Assembly (NCBI RefSeq): GCF_040712315.1
Contig: NC_134018.1
Location: forward strand, 46,563,335-46,627,334
From: Castanea sativa
Lineage: Eukaryota; Streptophyta; Magnoliopsida; Fagales; Fagaceae
Direction: 5' to 3'
DNA length: 64,000 nt
The translations under genes and the position numbers were made by a program. The notes under the pieces are model-generated. The model was not told the DNA's origin, searched no databases, and worked only from the letters and a program-made list of their open reading frames with translations. Of this stretch, positions 1-12,525 are shown one piece after another (within the stretch, counting starts at the first letter, position 1; the number at the start of each line of letters is the position of its first letter).

Positions 1-2311
1 TTGATGTGAATACTGCCTAATGCATTCTGAAAAGAAAGACTAAGATCTTATTTGATTGCTGAGTTACCTATCACTTATCACTCAAATATTATCACTCATC
101 ACTCTATAACTCATTTTTCATAACTTAAAAATCTACAAAACACTCTGAACCTTGTTTGGCAACTAAACCCGGTTCAGTATCCTACCTAAAAACTTAAAAA
201 AAACTCACATTTTTATGAGACCCACAAACTAACAACAATGCAGTGCGCACAGAATGGTTACCCGCGGTGAGCCTTTGATTTTTTGTTTGCATTTCATCTC
301 TCAAAATGCTTTACCCTGTTTCCTTACTTCAGCTCTCAAACCCCAAAGCCGCCGACCACCCTTGAGATTAACTCCTCCATCCTCGGCCAACTGCGCCGCC
401 GCCATGGTTCCTTCGCACATCATCTTCCTCCTTCCTCGTCCCTGAAACCAAACCCACTACATGCCGCTACGCCTTCGTCCTCCACAACACCTCCATCCTC
501 CAGCCTCGTCCTTGAAACCGAGCCTAGAAATCCACGATCGCTCCTCTGCTCCTCAAGGCTGATCGGCGATGGGTAAAGGCACGACGAATCCGACGGCTTC
601 TCTGAAGATTACCAAGACCATTATATGTCAATTTTTCCCTCATCTTATCTGAAATTTTAGGAAAAAAATGAAAATAAATCTGCTGGGTATGCCATGGTGT
701 TGAATAAATTTTATTTCTTTCTTGTTGCAAGCTTGTTTATGTGTCTATGTTAATTGGAGAATGGATGAATGGATAATATTATTCCTGGGTTTTTGTTTTC
801 CATGTGGTATTGTTCCAAATTTTGTGGATTCGGTTGGGATTTCAAGTGAGAAGGGAGTACTGTTGGACCGCTTGACTTATTTTCCTTTTCAATAATCTTC
901 AATGTCATTCAAATCAAAGAAATTGAGACTAAAAGTCATTGTTGAAACAAAAAGACAAATTGGAATTCAATGCTAATTGAACACAAATGAGTGTTTTCCT
1001 CAATGAGCATATGAACTTACTTACGACTTGAAACTTTGTTTGACAATCAAATGTAGAAGGCAATAGAACATGGGCATCAACATCTGTTTACCTTTGCCCA
1101 AATATTTGTGTTCAAAATCTAAAAATCATCAAATTTCACTTTCATCTAGATTATTTGGGAGTTAGAAAATGTTTAACGGGATTGAATTTCACTTTCATCT
1201 AGATTCAAAATATTTCTTTCAAGTCTTGTACCGAATTGCAGCAGCGGAGCTTGGGTTGTTCAGAGGCCGGAGCTTGAAAGATCGCAGATGGGTGTGCAAG
1301 ACCAGAGTTTATGGATGAGCTGTTGGTGTTGCTGTGGGTTTGGGAGAGGAAAAAACAAAGGAGTTGCTCAAGCGTAGTCTGATGAGAGAGTGCTTAAAGA
1401 GAATTGGTTGGGATGGGAAATGAATGTGACCGTTGGGGGGAGCAAAGGCTGAGTTGCTGATTTGACTAGTAGCTAACATGAGGCCCATCATGTGAGAGTA
1501 TTTACAATCTTGCCATCTTAACTCAGTTCTTGTATCTTGAGAACAAGTTTTTCTTTTTTGGTTTCTCAATTTCGTAACTCAACTCTCAAAAAAGTGAAAA
1601 ATGAGTGATGAAAATTAGGAACAGAAACTAGGGGTGTCCAACCAGACTTGGTACCTGCCCAATCTGGCCGATTTGGCTTGAGAATCGGTTGACCCGAGCC
1701 GGCGATGGTTGGCGACGGATCTCTGATCCCAAAACCCGAGACCGGCGGGTCGTTTGATGAGTTAGAGCATGGAAAACCAATTTCAACCGACCCGATCGAA
1801 AAACACATCGGAAATAGCTTTCTCTTCCGATTGAAGTAGTTCGCTGGTATGATTTTGTCCGATCTGTCGAGATTCGACGAGATCTCATTGAGATCTGCCC
1901 TGATCTCTACGAGATCTCGACGGATCTCTTCGAGATCGAGCCTGATCTCGTTGAGATCAGCCAAGATCTCTTCGAAATCTGGTCAAATCTATCAAAAATA
2001 AGCAAATGTTGGCAAAAATCCAGCGCGATTCGCACAGTTCGAGCCTGACTGGAAACCGATAGGAAAATTTTGACGTCCGACCACTCGAACCGTTGCCTTC
2101 GGTAGGTCGACAGTGGGTCCATGTTTAGGAGACCCGAAGTGATCAGGTTGGTTTCGAGTTGGGCACAAACCCGACTCGAACCGACCCGTGAACAGGCCTA
2201 ATGGAAACAAAGCCAAACAACATTTGTATGCATGGGCCTACTTATTTTGAGTGATGAATTAACAAAACTCAGTGATGAGTGATGAAAACTCATGAATCCA
2301 AACAAGGACTA
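1..2311. repeat. Possible TIR element (inverted ends) with a nested hAT MITE
   Basis: Short motifs of the type TATCACTCATCACT occur on + at about 60-120 and inverted at about 2236-2300 (GAGTGATGAAAACTCATGA). The left end has a TTATTTGATTGCTGAG-like sequence and the right end, reverse complemented, has TTGTTTGGATTCATGAG. This suggests a roughly 2.2-kb element with degenerate inverted ends. Between them lies GC-richer sequence at 240-600 with no convincing ORF, and a separate hAT-like MITE at 1629-2200. I see no recognisable gene here. The boundaries are approximate because the element may begin outside the window. Confidence 0.3.
1629..2200. mobile_element. hAT-like MITE with GAGATC-repeat core
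   Basis: The ends are TAGGGGTGTCCA on the left and, reverse complemented, TAGGCCTGTTCA on the right (9 of 12 match). They are flanked by eight-base sequences ACAGAAAC and ATGGAAAC (6 of 8), as expected for an old hAT insertion. The core at about 1868-1980 is an irregular array of GAGATCT/GATCTC words. It makes minus-strand reading frames look like a repeated D-L-x-E-I protein, but that is a by-product of the repeat. Right subterminal sequence is rich in GACCCG/CGACTCG words. Confidence 0.5.
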
Positions 2312-5300
2312 ATGATTCTTTAACTGAGTCCAACTAATTAATTATTGACTTTTTCTTCTTTATTATTTTTTAAAATTCAAATTACCCATAGCCATCAATT
2401 GTTGGTTACGTTGCTAAATTAATTTTCTTTTGTGATAAGATTTCGCTAAAGAATCAAAGCATTATTTGATTGAGCTGTGTTTCAAAGAAAATATTAGCCA
2501 ATTCATTAGCTTCGTTGAAGCAGTAATGAATTTTATTATTATTATTATTCTATATTTTGGGATGATTCCACATTATTAGTTGAGCTACAAGACTTTTAGT
2601 ACGAGATTATACAATTTTACACCAAGATAAAAATTCTACTATAATCTATTTAAGTTTATATGTGTGTGAAGCTCCCTCATAGAAACTTGAATCCTAGCCC
2701 TTGTCCCCCACCCCACAAGTTTATACTTGTAAAATGACCACTGTGCTAAGGGTGCGCGGTGGTGGAGAGAGAGAGAAAGAGTTATTAAACCATGATCAAG
2801 TAAAGTGAATGGATCTTATATTATTTAATTTCTAATATGCATCTCATAAAGAAGAGTGGAGTGTGAACGTAGACATGAAATATTTTGGTTGCATTACTTG
2901 TCCATGTTGAAATGTATTTCACAACTATTACATTCTAAAAAATTTTAATCTTCAAACCAACCTTTACCTAACCTACAGAAAATGGACTTTGCCTGACAAA
3001 ATGAAGTAGCAAATTATAGAATTGTAACAAAAATAAATAAATAACAAAAAAGGTGCTTACCAAAGAGGTTGAGCAAACATATATACTGAGAGAAACGTGG
3101 GTACGGCAAGTAAGTTTCAAACCTACTTTGCATTCTCCTTGCAAGCTTCCCGTGACAGCCATAATGGGATCCTTGAGGATTCAATTACTGCCAAAAGAGA
3201 AATTAAATTCTAACCTACTTTGAAAATAATGGAGAAGTTATGTTTATTTTTGGATTTAAACTTGCCGTGTACCATTTAGTTGACTTGTAAGCAATTTGGA
3301 TTTACTACTATTATTAGTATTATTATTTCTAGTTTTGGGTCATTTGTCTATTTGGAAATCTAAATCCTCACCAAATGAAAACTGTTTTCATCTACCCAAG
3401 AGCTTAAATTAAAATATTTCATCTTTGAGTTTCGCATGGAAAAATGGTGAAGATACATGGTGTAAGGAAGCTTAAAGCTAGGGTTGCAAGTGAGCCGATT
3501 GGTTCTAGGAAAAATAATTATTTTTATTTATTTATTTAAAAAACAAGTCAAGTTAAAGCTCAATTTAGGCACAATTAATTATTAAATAAATTAAGCTCAA
3601 ACATAATAATGTGTCTATTAAGAAATCCACTAGTGCTGGGCTCGATTTGAGTAGACACATAAATGTCTATATGTATGTGTGCAAAAAATATAATTATATA
3701 GCCTTGAAATTGGATTGTGTAAATTTGTAATTTTTTAATATATCACATTATTATTTTTTATTTATTGATAATATAAATAGTCAATTTCACCAATGAGCTA
3801 TAGCTCACTTAACACTTCCTCCTCCCATTATATGAGGATGGGAGGTCATAAGTTTAAGAATTGGGTGTGTATAACTTAACAATAAGACACTATTGGTGTA
3901 TCTAGCTTTTATAAATTCATAAATACGAGTAATCTATCAACCTAATTCAAATATACAATCTCATTGATGATTTAGTTATTAATAATTAGCATAGTTTCAT
4001 GAAGGGTAAATAATTTTAGCCATGATAATTACTTTAATTAAGAAAAGAATAAGATAATAAGTAGATTGTGAACAAGATGGAGCATATTCAACAACAAAAA
4101 ATGCACTAATTAAGCCTAAACACATAATCTAGCTTGGTAATGAGTTTGAGTCTAACTTGTATTACAAATAAAATTAAATGAATAAAACTTCAACTTTTAA
4201 TATTCTGTTCAACTCGACACGATTATAGCCTTAGTTAAATCCAATTTGAATTGAGTTATAGGTAGCTAAGAATTTATGTGAATTAGGCCTCACCAGGCTA
4301 AGACTCATGTTTATTATACTTTTTGAGTCTTGCAATTGAGCCAGTTTAATTAAAATTGAAAATTAGAAAATTTTAATTGTTGATTAATGATTATCAAAAC
4401 TTAGAACTTATAGGAGTGATTAATTTAATAATGTCATCTACTCATGTTTGATAAAAGGTCATATGTCTCAGTGCACAAAGGTCTCATTGTTTTCGCTTTG
4501 GAAGATGTTATATTTAGTAGACAACTTTACCCCCATTTTTTTGTGTGAAGAATTTGATTTTCAAATTCAGATATGCAACTTATCACTTTTAGTGGAAAAC
4601 ACTTGTCACTGTACCAAGCCCCAAACCTCTATCAGCCATGTTTAATAACGGAGAGAAAACCATAAAAATTTAGATTATTGATTTATGTGAACAGAAATAA
4701 TTACTTTAAGTTTTAAGTTAAATCTCAAATTTGTAAATATTCATCCTAAATTTCATTTCCGCACTAAAGCTTTTACTAAATAGTCATGCATATAATTTTT
4801 AAAAGTCATGTTTTTAAACAGATAACTTAAAATGACACTTTAGTGTGTAAGTATATCAATTTTCTTAATTACCCCTTAAGTTAGACTTTAGAGGCTAATA
4901 GAATAAAGTTGACTGGAATATGTGATATGCAAGATTGAATTTGTAAAATGATGTTTCAACCTTAAACTACTATAACCTAATACTAATAAGTGTTTATAAA
5001 GAATGTTTCATCAAAATTAAAAGAAAAACAGAGATTCTGTACAGTAATATCAAAACCTTTCTTGTCCATATTTATACATGTGGAGGTTAACATGTAAGAA
5101 GATATAGTTCATGGATCAGGATCAGACCAAATTACATAAACAACTTGATAAGATCATGCTTAATGAAATCATTGAAATGGATGTTACTAGTTTGAACTTC
5201 TAATTTTTCCCTCTATTTGGGATTATTTTTTAAAAATCACTTATTAAAAGGAGAGAGAGAGAGGTGACTAAAGCACAAGTGAGACAACAAGAATCACGCA

Positions 5301-5390
5301 GAAATTTCTGAGAGCTTCCCATGCAACACAACGGGGGGATGGCCATTGTCACAAACTTTTTTGTATAATACAAAGTATAAACGTTATATA

Positions 5391-5435
<45 letters not shown>

Positions 5436-6300
5436 ATAGTTGAATAGTTGAATAAACGTTACTTACGTCTCACGTTACGTTACTAACTGTCAGCAACCTA
5501 ATGGTTCAATTTAGTCGCATTTTTAGGTGTGCACACACATAGACCTTAATCCTTATACAAATACCCTTCCTTTTGCATAAGCCCAAGTTGTTGGAGTTAA
5601 GTAATCCATACTCCCTATCCAAAAAAAAAAAAAAAAAGGGTAATCCATACTCGTATAGAAACGTGGCGTATTATCCTTTTTCAGGTTAAACAATCCCCAC
5701 TACCCCATAAAAAAAATAAAAATAAAAATAAAGAAAAAAATTCCCACCACCATTTTTCGTTAGCCAAAATATATAAGGAAAAATGTTAAAGGGATCGCTC
5801 TATTTAATACAAAAGTTTTACAAGTGACATGTCAATAAATATGATTAATGTGACTTTAACAATATAATAAAATGAGAAATGTTACGTTCACAACAAATCT
5901 TAGTTGGCAGATTGTTATGAGTTTTTAATTTAAATTTAATACTGAAATTATTTTTTTACCCACTAGTAAGAGCAAATAATAACCTTCCATATAAGATTTA
6001 TTATGACAATATTGTGAAAATAAATATAAATTAACTAGTTCTGTGTGATTATTGTCGTATATGCGTTAGAATTTATATTTTTCACGATTATACTATTATG
6101 TTCTATTATTATTAGAGTGACATCATTTCTATATGAATTTACTAATTACATCACTTTTATCTTTTAACTTATAATAATAAATAATGTTAGCCATTATAAA
6201 AAAAAAAAAAAAAGTTTTGAAAATATTTGTGCTCTTTTTCCTTATAATTGAAAAAAGAGATTAAAAAAATCATAGCGTATAAAGCCATTATTCTTTGCAG
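2312..6300. other. AT-rich intergenic region without a gene
   Basis: I see no coding sequence on either strand. The stretch is AT-rich with many short homopolymers. A degenerate SINE-like patch at about 3780-3900 has a GAGCTATAGCTCAC box and a weak GGTCATAAGTTTAAG B-box-like sequence. A (TA)n(TG)n microsatellite lies at 5394-5436. The last few hundred bases should include the GPAT promoter. Confidence 0.6.
5394..5436. repeat. Microsatellite (TA)n(TG)n
   Basis: A compound dinucleotide run of TA units followed by TG units. The same compound type recurs at 16334-16402. Confidence 0.9.
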
Positions 6301-6345
6301 TTATATCCACCCATAGAGCTAGAGTGAGAGAGATTTTAAAAAGTT

Positions 6346-6353
6346 TATAAAAG
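6346..6353 (+). promoter_or_regulatory. TATA box of the GPAT gene
   Basis: TATAAAAG lies about 160 bp before the GPAT start codon. That fits a TATA box about 30 bp ahead of transcription start and a 5' leader of roughly 130 nt. It is the best match in the proximal upstream region. No experimental start site is implied. Confidence 0.5.
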
Positions 6354-6508
6354 GGGTAGTTGTGAATTGATGAACTGCCTCATTCCCACATTAGAGACAA
6401 GTAAAAAAAAGCCTCTAATACCTAAACCTCATAGCCATAAAACCCATTGTCACCCTCATCCGAAAGCCAAACATTCTAAACACAAAAACGTCGAATAGAT
6501 CAAAAAAA

Positions 6509-9481
6509 ATGGAAACCAACACAGAAATGGAAAAATCCCAAATGGACTCCGTTGTTGCGGAGCTCGAAGGTGTTCTTCTCAAGGACCCTGACCCCTTCTC
6601 CTACTTCATGTTAGTGGCCTTCGAGGCCTCGGGTTTGATTAGGTTTGCGTTGTTGTTAATGTTATGGCCATTGATTTGCTTGCTGAACATGATGGGGTTG
6701 GAGAATGCGAGCTTCAATCTCATGATCTTTGTTGCATTCGCGGGTGTACATGAATCCGAGATCGAATCAGTAGCTAGAGCGGTCTTGACAAAGTTTTACA
6801 TGGATGATATAGATATGGAGGCGTGGAAAGTGTTTAGCTCGTATGATAAGAGAGTTGTGGTGACTGAAACACCAAGAATTATGGTGGAGAGGTTTGTGAA
6901 GGAGCATTTGCGAGCTGATGAGGTCATTGGAAGTGAACTTGTTGTGAATCGCTTTGGGTTTGCCACAGGATTCATCAAGAAGGATAGTCGTTCTATCTCT
7001 GATAGGGTGGCAAAGCTGTTTGTGGATGAAACACCAAGTTTGGGATTAGGAAGGCCTGCAGCTACTGGTTCTTCGTTCATGTCACAATGCAAGGTATGTA
7101 TTTTCCTTTTTAGAGAATACAAAATTTATATGCACTGCTTTCTGTTTAGTCACTTTGATTAACGTGATTTAACGTTAGGTGTATCCAATTCATGTAACTT
7201 TCTAAGTGAAAGGTTAAATAGATCGAAAAACTAGGAACAGTGTTTGTTACACATGTATGCAAATACTTTAAATACACTAAAAATAACGTTTTTAGTATGT
7301 TTTGTGTAATGTGTGTAACGCCGTGTGCACTAGTTTTGTTTCCCCTAAAAACTAATAATATCTTTTCTCCTCGAAGTGATTTGAGATTGTGGAGGTCAAG
7401 ACAATCAACTTAGCTGGACTCAAAAACCTTAGGCTGCCTTTCCTTGTAGTTTATTTTAATTTTTAAGTTTTAGACAATTTTTCAAACCCTGAATTTTTTT
7501 TTTACTTTTTGGTCATGTTTTATTTTGTCCAACTTATATAATAATCGAATAAATTTAAACTGTTTTGAACATTTATGATCTGTTTGTTTTAACTATTTAT
7601 TTCAACCTTATGGCTTTATTTTCACACAACTTTAGTAAACTGTTCACAAATAAATTGAATCTAAACATTTTTTTAGGTATATTACTGCACACCCTTAATA
7701 CAATGGTTACTCCACAAATATTAGTATTTGTGGGATGTGAAGGTAAGGATCAGGGTAAGTCTCTAGGAGGGAACTTCACATACATATATACATTGGCTAT
7801 AATAAAATTTTTATCTTGTATATATATAAAAAAAATTAAGTATAACCACAGTAATTTTATACTAATTTATTTTTTAATTCAATAAATTAATAAAAATAAA
7901 CGCACCCAAACATTGGTTGAAACATTTTGTTTTTGTTAGTAGAAATAAAACTTGACGCGATGATACATATGGTTGCTTGATGTTGCGCGTGACATTTAGA
8001 TAGGAAATTAAGGACTTAATGTAAAAGTGAAACAAAAAATGGCGTTTTTCACCTTATCAGTAGTAATCAATTAAAAAAAAAAAAAAACAAAAACAAAAAC
8101 GAAAGCTAAACTTCATTGAAACGAAAAAGATGTTTACTTGCGACCAATCATCTTCAAAGTTTGAAAATACATCATTCTTTAGTTATAAAGATATTTCAGA
8201 AATTATTCATTTACTCAATGATAAAGACATTTCATTCCGACAATTGACAAACTTATAATAAAGACAAAGATAATACTATTGCAAATTACATGCACAATGA
8301 TTCCACCTGCACAATTATCACAATTTTCCAATTTTTAAGTCGACATTTCACATTCGTTACTATTGTTACATCTTATAATAGTTATTTACTATTAATAATT
8401 AAATATATTATTCTTTGATATGTGTTTTTTCCCAATAGTTATAATGGAAAATTGAATATTTTTTTTATTAGTAACACTAAGAAATACAAATTAAGCGAAA
8501 ACACTCTTGATTTCAATATACAATTTTAATTCTAACAATTTCATATATTTGGTATGTCTACAGGAACAAATGTACCCACCATTTATCACCAACAAAAAGC
8601 ATGACCACCAGCCCCTCCTCCCCCTAGTCCCAGTGATCTTCCATGACGGCCGCCTAGTAAAGCGGCCAACACCATCCACAGCACTCTCGATCCTTCTATG
8701 GATGCCCTTTGGCATCTTACTTGCAATAATCCGCATTAGTTTGGGAATAATGCTACCAATATGGGTAGCTCCCCACGTGTCTAAACTATTTGGTGGCATG
8801 GTTATTGTCAAGGGCAAACCACCCCCACCTGTGTCTAGTGGCAACCCTGGGGTACTATTTGTGTGCAGTCACCGAACCCTAATGGACCCTGTTGTCCTCT
8901 CCACAGTACTTGGTCGTAGAATCCCAGCTGTAACATACTCCATTTCTCGATTATCAGAAATGATTTCACCAATCCCCACTGTTAGATTGACACGTAGCCG
9001 CGAAGTTGACTCGGAGAAAATCAAGCAAGAATTAGCCAGAGGGGACCTAGTGGTTTGTCCTGAAGGAACAACATGTAGGGAACCTTTTCTTTTAAGGTTT
9101 AGTGCTCTGTTTGCTGAACTAACTGATCGAATTGTGCCTGTGGCAATGAATTATCGTGTTGGTTTCTTCCATGCAACCACAGCTAGGGGTTGGAAAGGAT
9201 TGGACCCCATTTTCTTCTTCATGAATCCTAGGCCAATCTATGAGGTCACATTCTTGAACCAATTACCAGTGGAAGCAACATGTTCATCTGGGAAAAGTCC
9301 ACATGATGTTGCAAACTATGTGCAAAGGATATTGGCTACTACGTTAGGGTTTGAGTGCACAAACTTTACTAGGAAGGACAAGTACAGGGTTTTGGCTGGA
9401 AATGATGGAACTGTGTCATATATCTCGTTCGTTGATCAGATTAAGAAGGTGGTGAGCACTTTCAAGCCATTTATTCACTAA
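6509..9481 (+). CDS. GPAT5: Glycerol-3-phosphate acyltransferase (GPAT5/7 type), two exons
   Basis: It is expected to transfer an acyl group from acyl-CoA to the sn-2 position of glycerol-3-phosphate at the endoplasmic reticulum, making precursors for suberin. Exon 1 is 6509-7093 (195 codons) and exon 2 is 8564-9481, joined in phase 0 at AAG|GTATGT and CTACAG|GAA. The protein is 500 aa, against about 502 in Arabidopsis GPAT5. The N-terminal HAD-like region begins near residue 15 and is followed by hydrophobic segments at about 32-62 and 233-263. The acyltransferase block I is H298-x4-D303 (SHRTLMD), block III is PEGT at 361-364 and block IV is VPVAMNY at 386-392. In the phosphatase motif I the two catalytic Asp positions are Glu18 and Glu20, as in GPAT5-like members that lack phosphatase activity. 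No lesion is seen and the reading frame is fully open. GPAT7 is the alternative name. Confidence 0.95.
7094..8563 (+). other. Intron of the GPAT gene
   Basis: The 1470-nt intron starts GTATGT and ends CTACAG, and it interrupts the coding frame in phase 0. It is strongly AT-rich with several poly-A/T runs. An open stretch inside it (about 7565-7885) has no recognisable domain and is taken as chance. Confidence 0.9.
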
Positions 9482-10046
9482 GATAATATGCGAATAAGAT
9501 CGACCCCATTATTTGTTGATGTATTTTGAATTGTGGTATTTTCGTTGATTTTGTAAATGGGGTGGGCTTGTATTTATTCTTTCTTTCTTTTTTTCTTTGT
9601 TTTTTTTTTTTAATAATCCTTTTTGGTGGATTGTTGTTTCTAGAATTGTTGAATAATGTATGAGGTTGATGACTAATGTTGGTCAGTTGCAAGTTACAAC
9701 CTTATTGTCCATTATGTACTACAAGAAACATGACTAGTTTCAACCCACTTTTTTCAAGGGTTCACTGAAAATGGTTAAAATAAACGCTAACAAACTGGCG
9801 CGCTAATTAAAATATGACTAATCTTGTTACAATGGTCATCAAAACCCTTGAAATAAACTAAAAAACTAAAATCCTGCGTAATTGCTGCCTCCAAATTTTC
9901 ACATTTTTCAATGAAATTCTAACACAACCCTTAATAAAAGATATCCAAATGTTTCAACCTTCGAAATAAAGTCTCTTTCTCTCCCTCAAACTCAAAATTT
10001 AGAAAACCAATTTTCGAATATAGTCTGTGCTCACTCTCTTAGAAAA

Positions 10047-10071
10047 TTCTCTCTCTCTCTCTCTCTCTCTC
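10047..10071. repeat. Microsatellite (CT)n
   Basis: A run of CT dinucleotides just before the PB1-fragment start codon, like the pyrimidine-rich leaders common in plant genes. It may be part of the captured 5' leader. Confidence 0.8.
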
Positions 10072-10087
10072 ACTTTCAAAAACTTTC

Positions 10088-10464
10088 ATGGAGTCCAACA
10101 ACAACAAAAACACAGAGACCATCAAATTCCTCTGCAGTTATGGCGGAAAAATCCTCCCTCGCTACACCGATGGCACTCTTCGTTACGCCGGTGGCCTGAC
10201 ACGTGTCCTCGCCGTCGATCACTCTATTTCTTTCACAGGTTTGTGTGCTCTTCCATTTTCAGATTCGATTTTTGTGAATTCGTTTGGTTTTTTGTGAGTA
10301 ATTAATCAAATTTTTTTTTTCTTGTTGTTGTTACTGAGTTGATGGTAAAGCTCGGAGAGTTCTGTGGCTCATCGGTGAATCTTCAGTGTCAATTGCCGAC
10401 CGGTGACTTGGAAACCCTAATTTTGATCACGTCCAATGATAGGTTGAGGCGTGATGGTCGGTGA
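10088..10464 (+). pseudogene. PB1-domain protein fragment (captured)
   Basis: The start codon at 10088 opens a frame with the hallmarks of plant PB1-domain proteins: IKFLCSYGGKILPR, then TDGTLRYAGG, then TRVLAVDHSI. It breaks at about 10238 (CACAG|GTTTGT). The PB1 reading resumes at 10336 as ELMVKLGEFCGSS and QCQLPTGDLETLI, then runs into TGA at 10462 before the domain is complete. No AG acceptor gives the correct frame at 10336: the exon would have to begin after CTG. The copy therefore looks non-functional. PB1 domains mediate protein-protein contacts. In the closest plant family this N-terminal type precedes either a Raf-like kinase domain or disordered sequence, and neither is seen downstream. 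It lies inside the CACTA-like element. Confidence 0.6.
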
Positions 10465-12525
10465 TCCTATCTCCGACAACGACCTGTCGTTGATAGTCAG
10501 AGCTTTCTCTTCCGCCCTTTCGTCCGATTACAGGTCTCTCTCTCTCTCTCTGTGTTTGTTTTCCGAGAAAAAAAATTGAATTTGGAAATTACCAGTAGAA
10601 CTTTGCAAAGAATTTTTTGGTATTCTCTCTCTCATTCTCTCCATTGATATTTCTCTGCCTTACCAATAATATAATTTAGGGCTAGGGTTTGGATACTTTG
10701 GAAATGGAATTACATCCCAGTCCTTTGGAATCTGAAGTATGGTTTGAACATATTATATTCTTAAAAAGGAGTTGGTAAGCGTTAATGGTGTAGTATTTTG
10801 CTAATATCAATTTAAGTATAGGTTGGATCTATGAGGTTTTTTTGTGTTGCTGTGTTTGTTAATTTTAGGTTTCCTGTGGAAACGAGCATTGGTTTATCAA
10901 TAGTATCAATTTAATTTTTACTTGGTTTGGGTCATTGCAATTCAATGCTATGTTCAGTTTCTTTACATTGCTAAAATTTTTTACACTCATTTTGTTTATA
11001 AAACTTACTAGAGCTTATGAAGTTTATAAGTTCATTTTCAAGTTATGTAGCTTGGAATTGGCAATCTATTTTTCCCATATATTTGTTATTGTTCTATTCC
11101 AATGAATACAGAGCCTGCATTCTTTTTTCTTTTTGATAAGATGTTTATGTCTGACCTGAAAGTATTAACTCGATCTAGTTATGGCATGGTGTCAATGCAT
11201 CATATTGATGCATTATAAACTTGTAAAACTTCCTATAGTGCTAGAAAATTTACCATTTGAGTATGTGGGTAACAGGAATAAGACCTTCCATCTGAGTTAA
11301 AATTTTGATTGCAGATATGGGCAGTTTGACATTTAAATGATGACTTCCAAGTTTTCATGAAGCATTCCTTTACCTTAACATTAAAATTAATTACTATGGA
11401 TTAATGCCGTAAAAAATGTACTTAGATTCATAAAGTGTCATCTGTAATAATTGCTGAATATATCCATTTTCTACTGATTATATAGTCATTTGTAAAATGA
11501 GCTGAGTCTCCTTATAAGCATTAGAAGTTGCTAGCATAGGGTCCAGTTGTAAGCTTGCAATTGAATCATAGTTCCTACTAACCTCTTGAATACTGTGTTA
11601 TGTGAGATTTTATTAAAGATAACAATTGGTTGGTGTTGCTTCTAAAAGGATTTTATGGTATTGCTGTGGCACTAAAATACTTCCTTGAAACATTAAAAGT
11701 AGTATACTACTCTCAAGAATTTCCATCTGTGAGATATGTTGGTTGGTGATTCTTGAAATTGCCTCTTGAGAAAAAAAGGCCCTCGGGTTCCGACCCACAA
11801 ATGAATAGGAAGCGAGTCTTTGAAGGAAGCATACTCGTCATACCTCTTCTATTCATTATGTTACGCGGTGATTGACAATATTTCATTTCCTATATGCAAG
11901 CTCTCGCCTGATGAACGATTAATGAACTTATTCTTCTGTCTCTCAATATTCTGCTTTTTAGGGTGGTTGTTCCTAGGCTGGGTCTAAGCCCCAATAGCGA
12001 GTTTGATTGAACTAGTGGCCCTATAAAGTTTGTTCTTACATATGAATTAATGGCTCAAGTATGTTTCTTTATTTTTCCTTCCTCAGTTCTTCCATCTGTT
12101 TGCCTTTTTAGTCGCACTGTTTTTGGATTTTGGAATATTTCTATTTTATTTTATAATACAATTATCACTTTCCCAGGTTATATTTTAATGGATCATTTGA
12201 TCACATGAATATTGATGCTACCAGGTACCATCCCTTTCTTTCTTAATAAGTTAATATATTAATATATTAAGATACTTATCCCCTTTCCCACATATATTAC
12301 TGCACCTTTAAATAGTGGTACCTTTTATTGAAATAAATATTTGGTTGATGTAGGTAATGATCTAGTCTATTTTATAAACTGTTGTCAAGAAATTTTAACA
12401 TTGAAATTTGATTGCAATGTCCAAAATTTGGAAATTATTGAGCCATTTCATTCAAACCTCATTTGGAATCTGTGTTAATGCAATTGCATTGTTTTTCTTC
12501 TAGCTTATCAAAAAAAAAAAAAAAA
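10465..12525. other. Interior of the CACTA-like element without a recognised gene
   Basis: AT-rich, intron-like sequence between the PB1 and kinase fragments. A few exon-like patches are bounded by plausible splice sites. One is at about 11961-12060 (after TTTTTAG; reads VVVPRLGLSPNSEFD) and one at about 12178-12224 (between CCCAG and GTACCA; reads YFNGSFDHMNIDAT). I cannot assign either to a family. Confidence 0.4.

Noticed and set aside
1566..1964. Open frame on - with repeated DLxEI units
   Set aside because: Product of the GAGATC-rich repeat in a MITE; no start context or homology.
7565..7885. 106-codon open frame inside the GPAT intron
   Set aside because: AT-rich, no domain, and lies between strong splice sites of a known gene.
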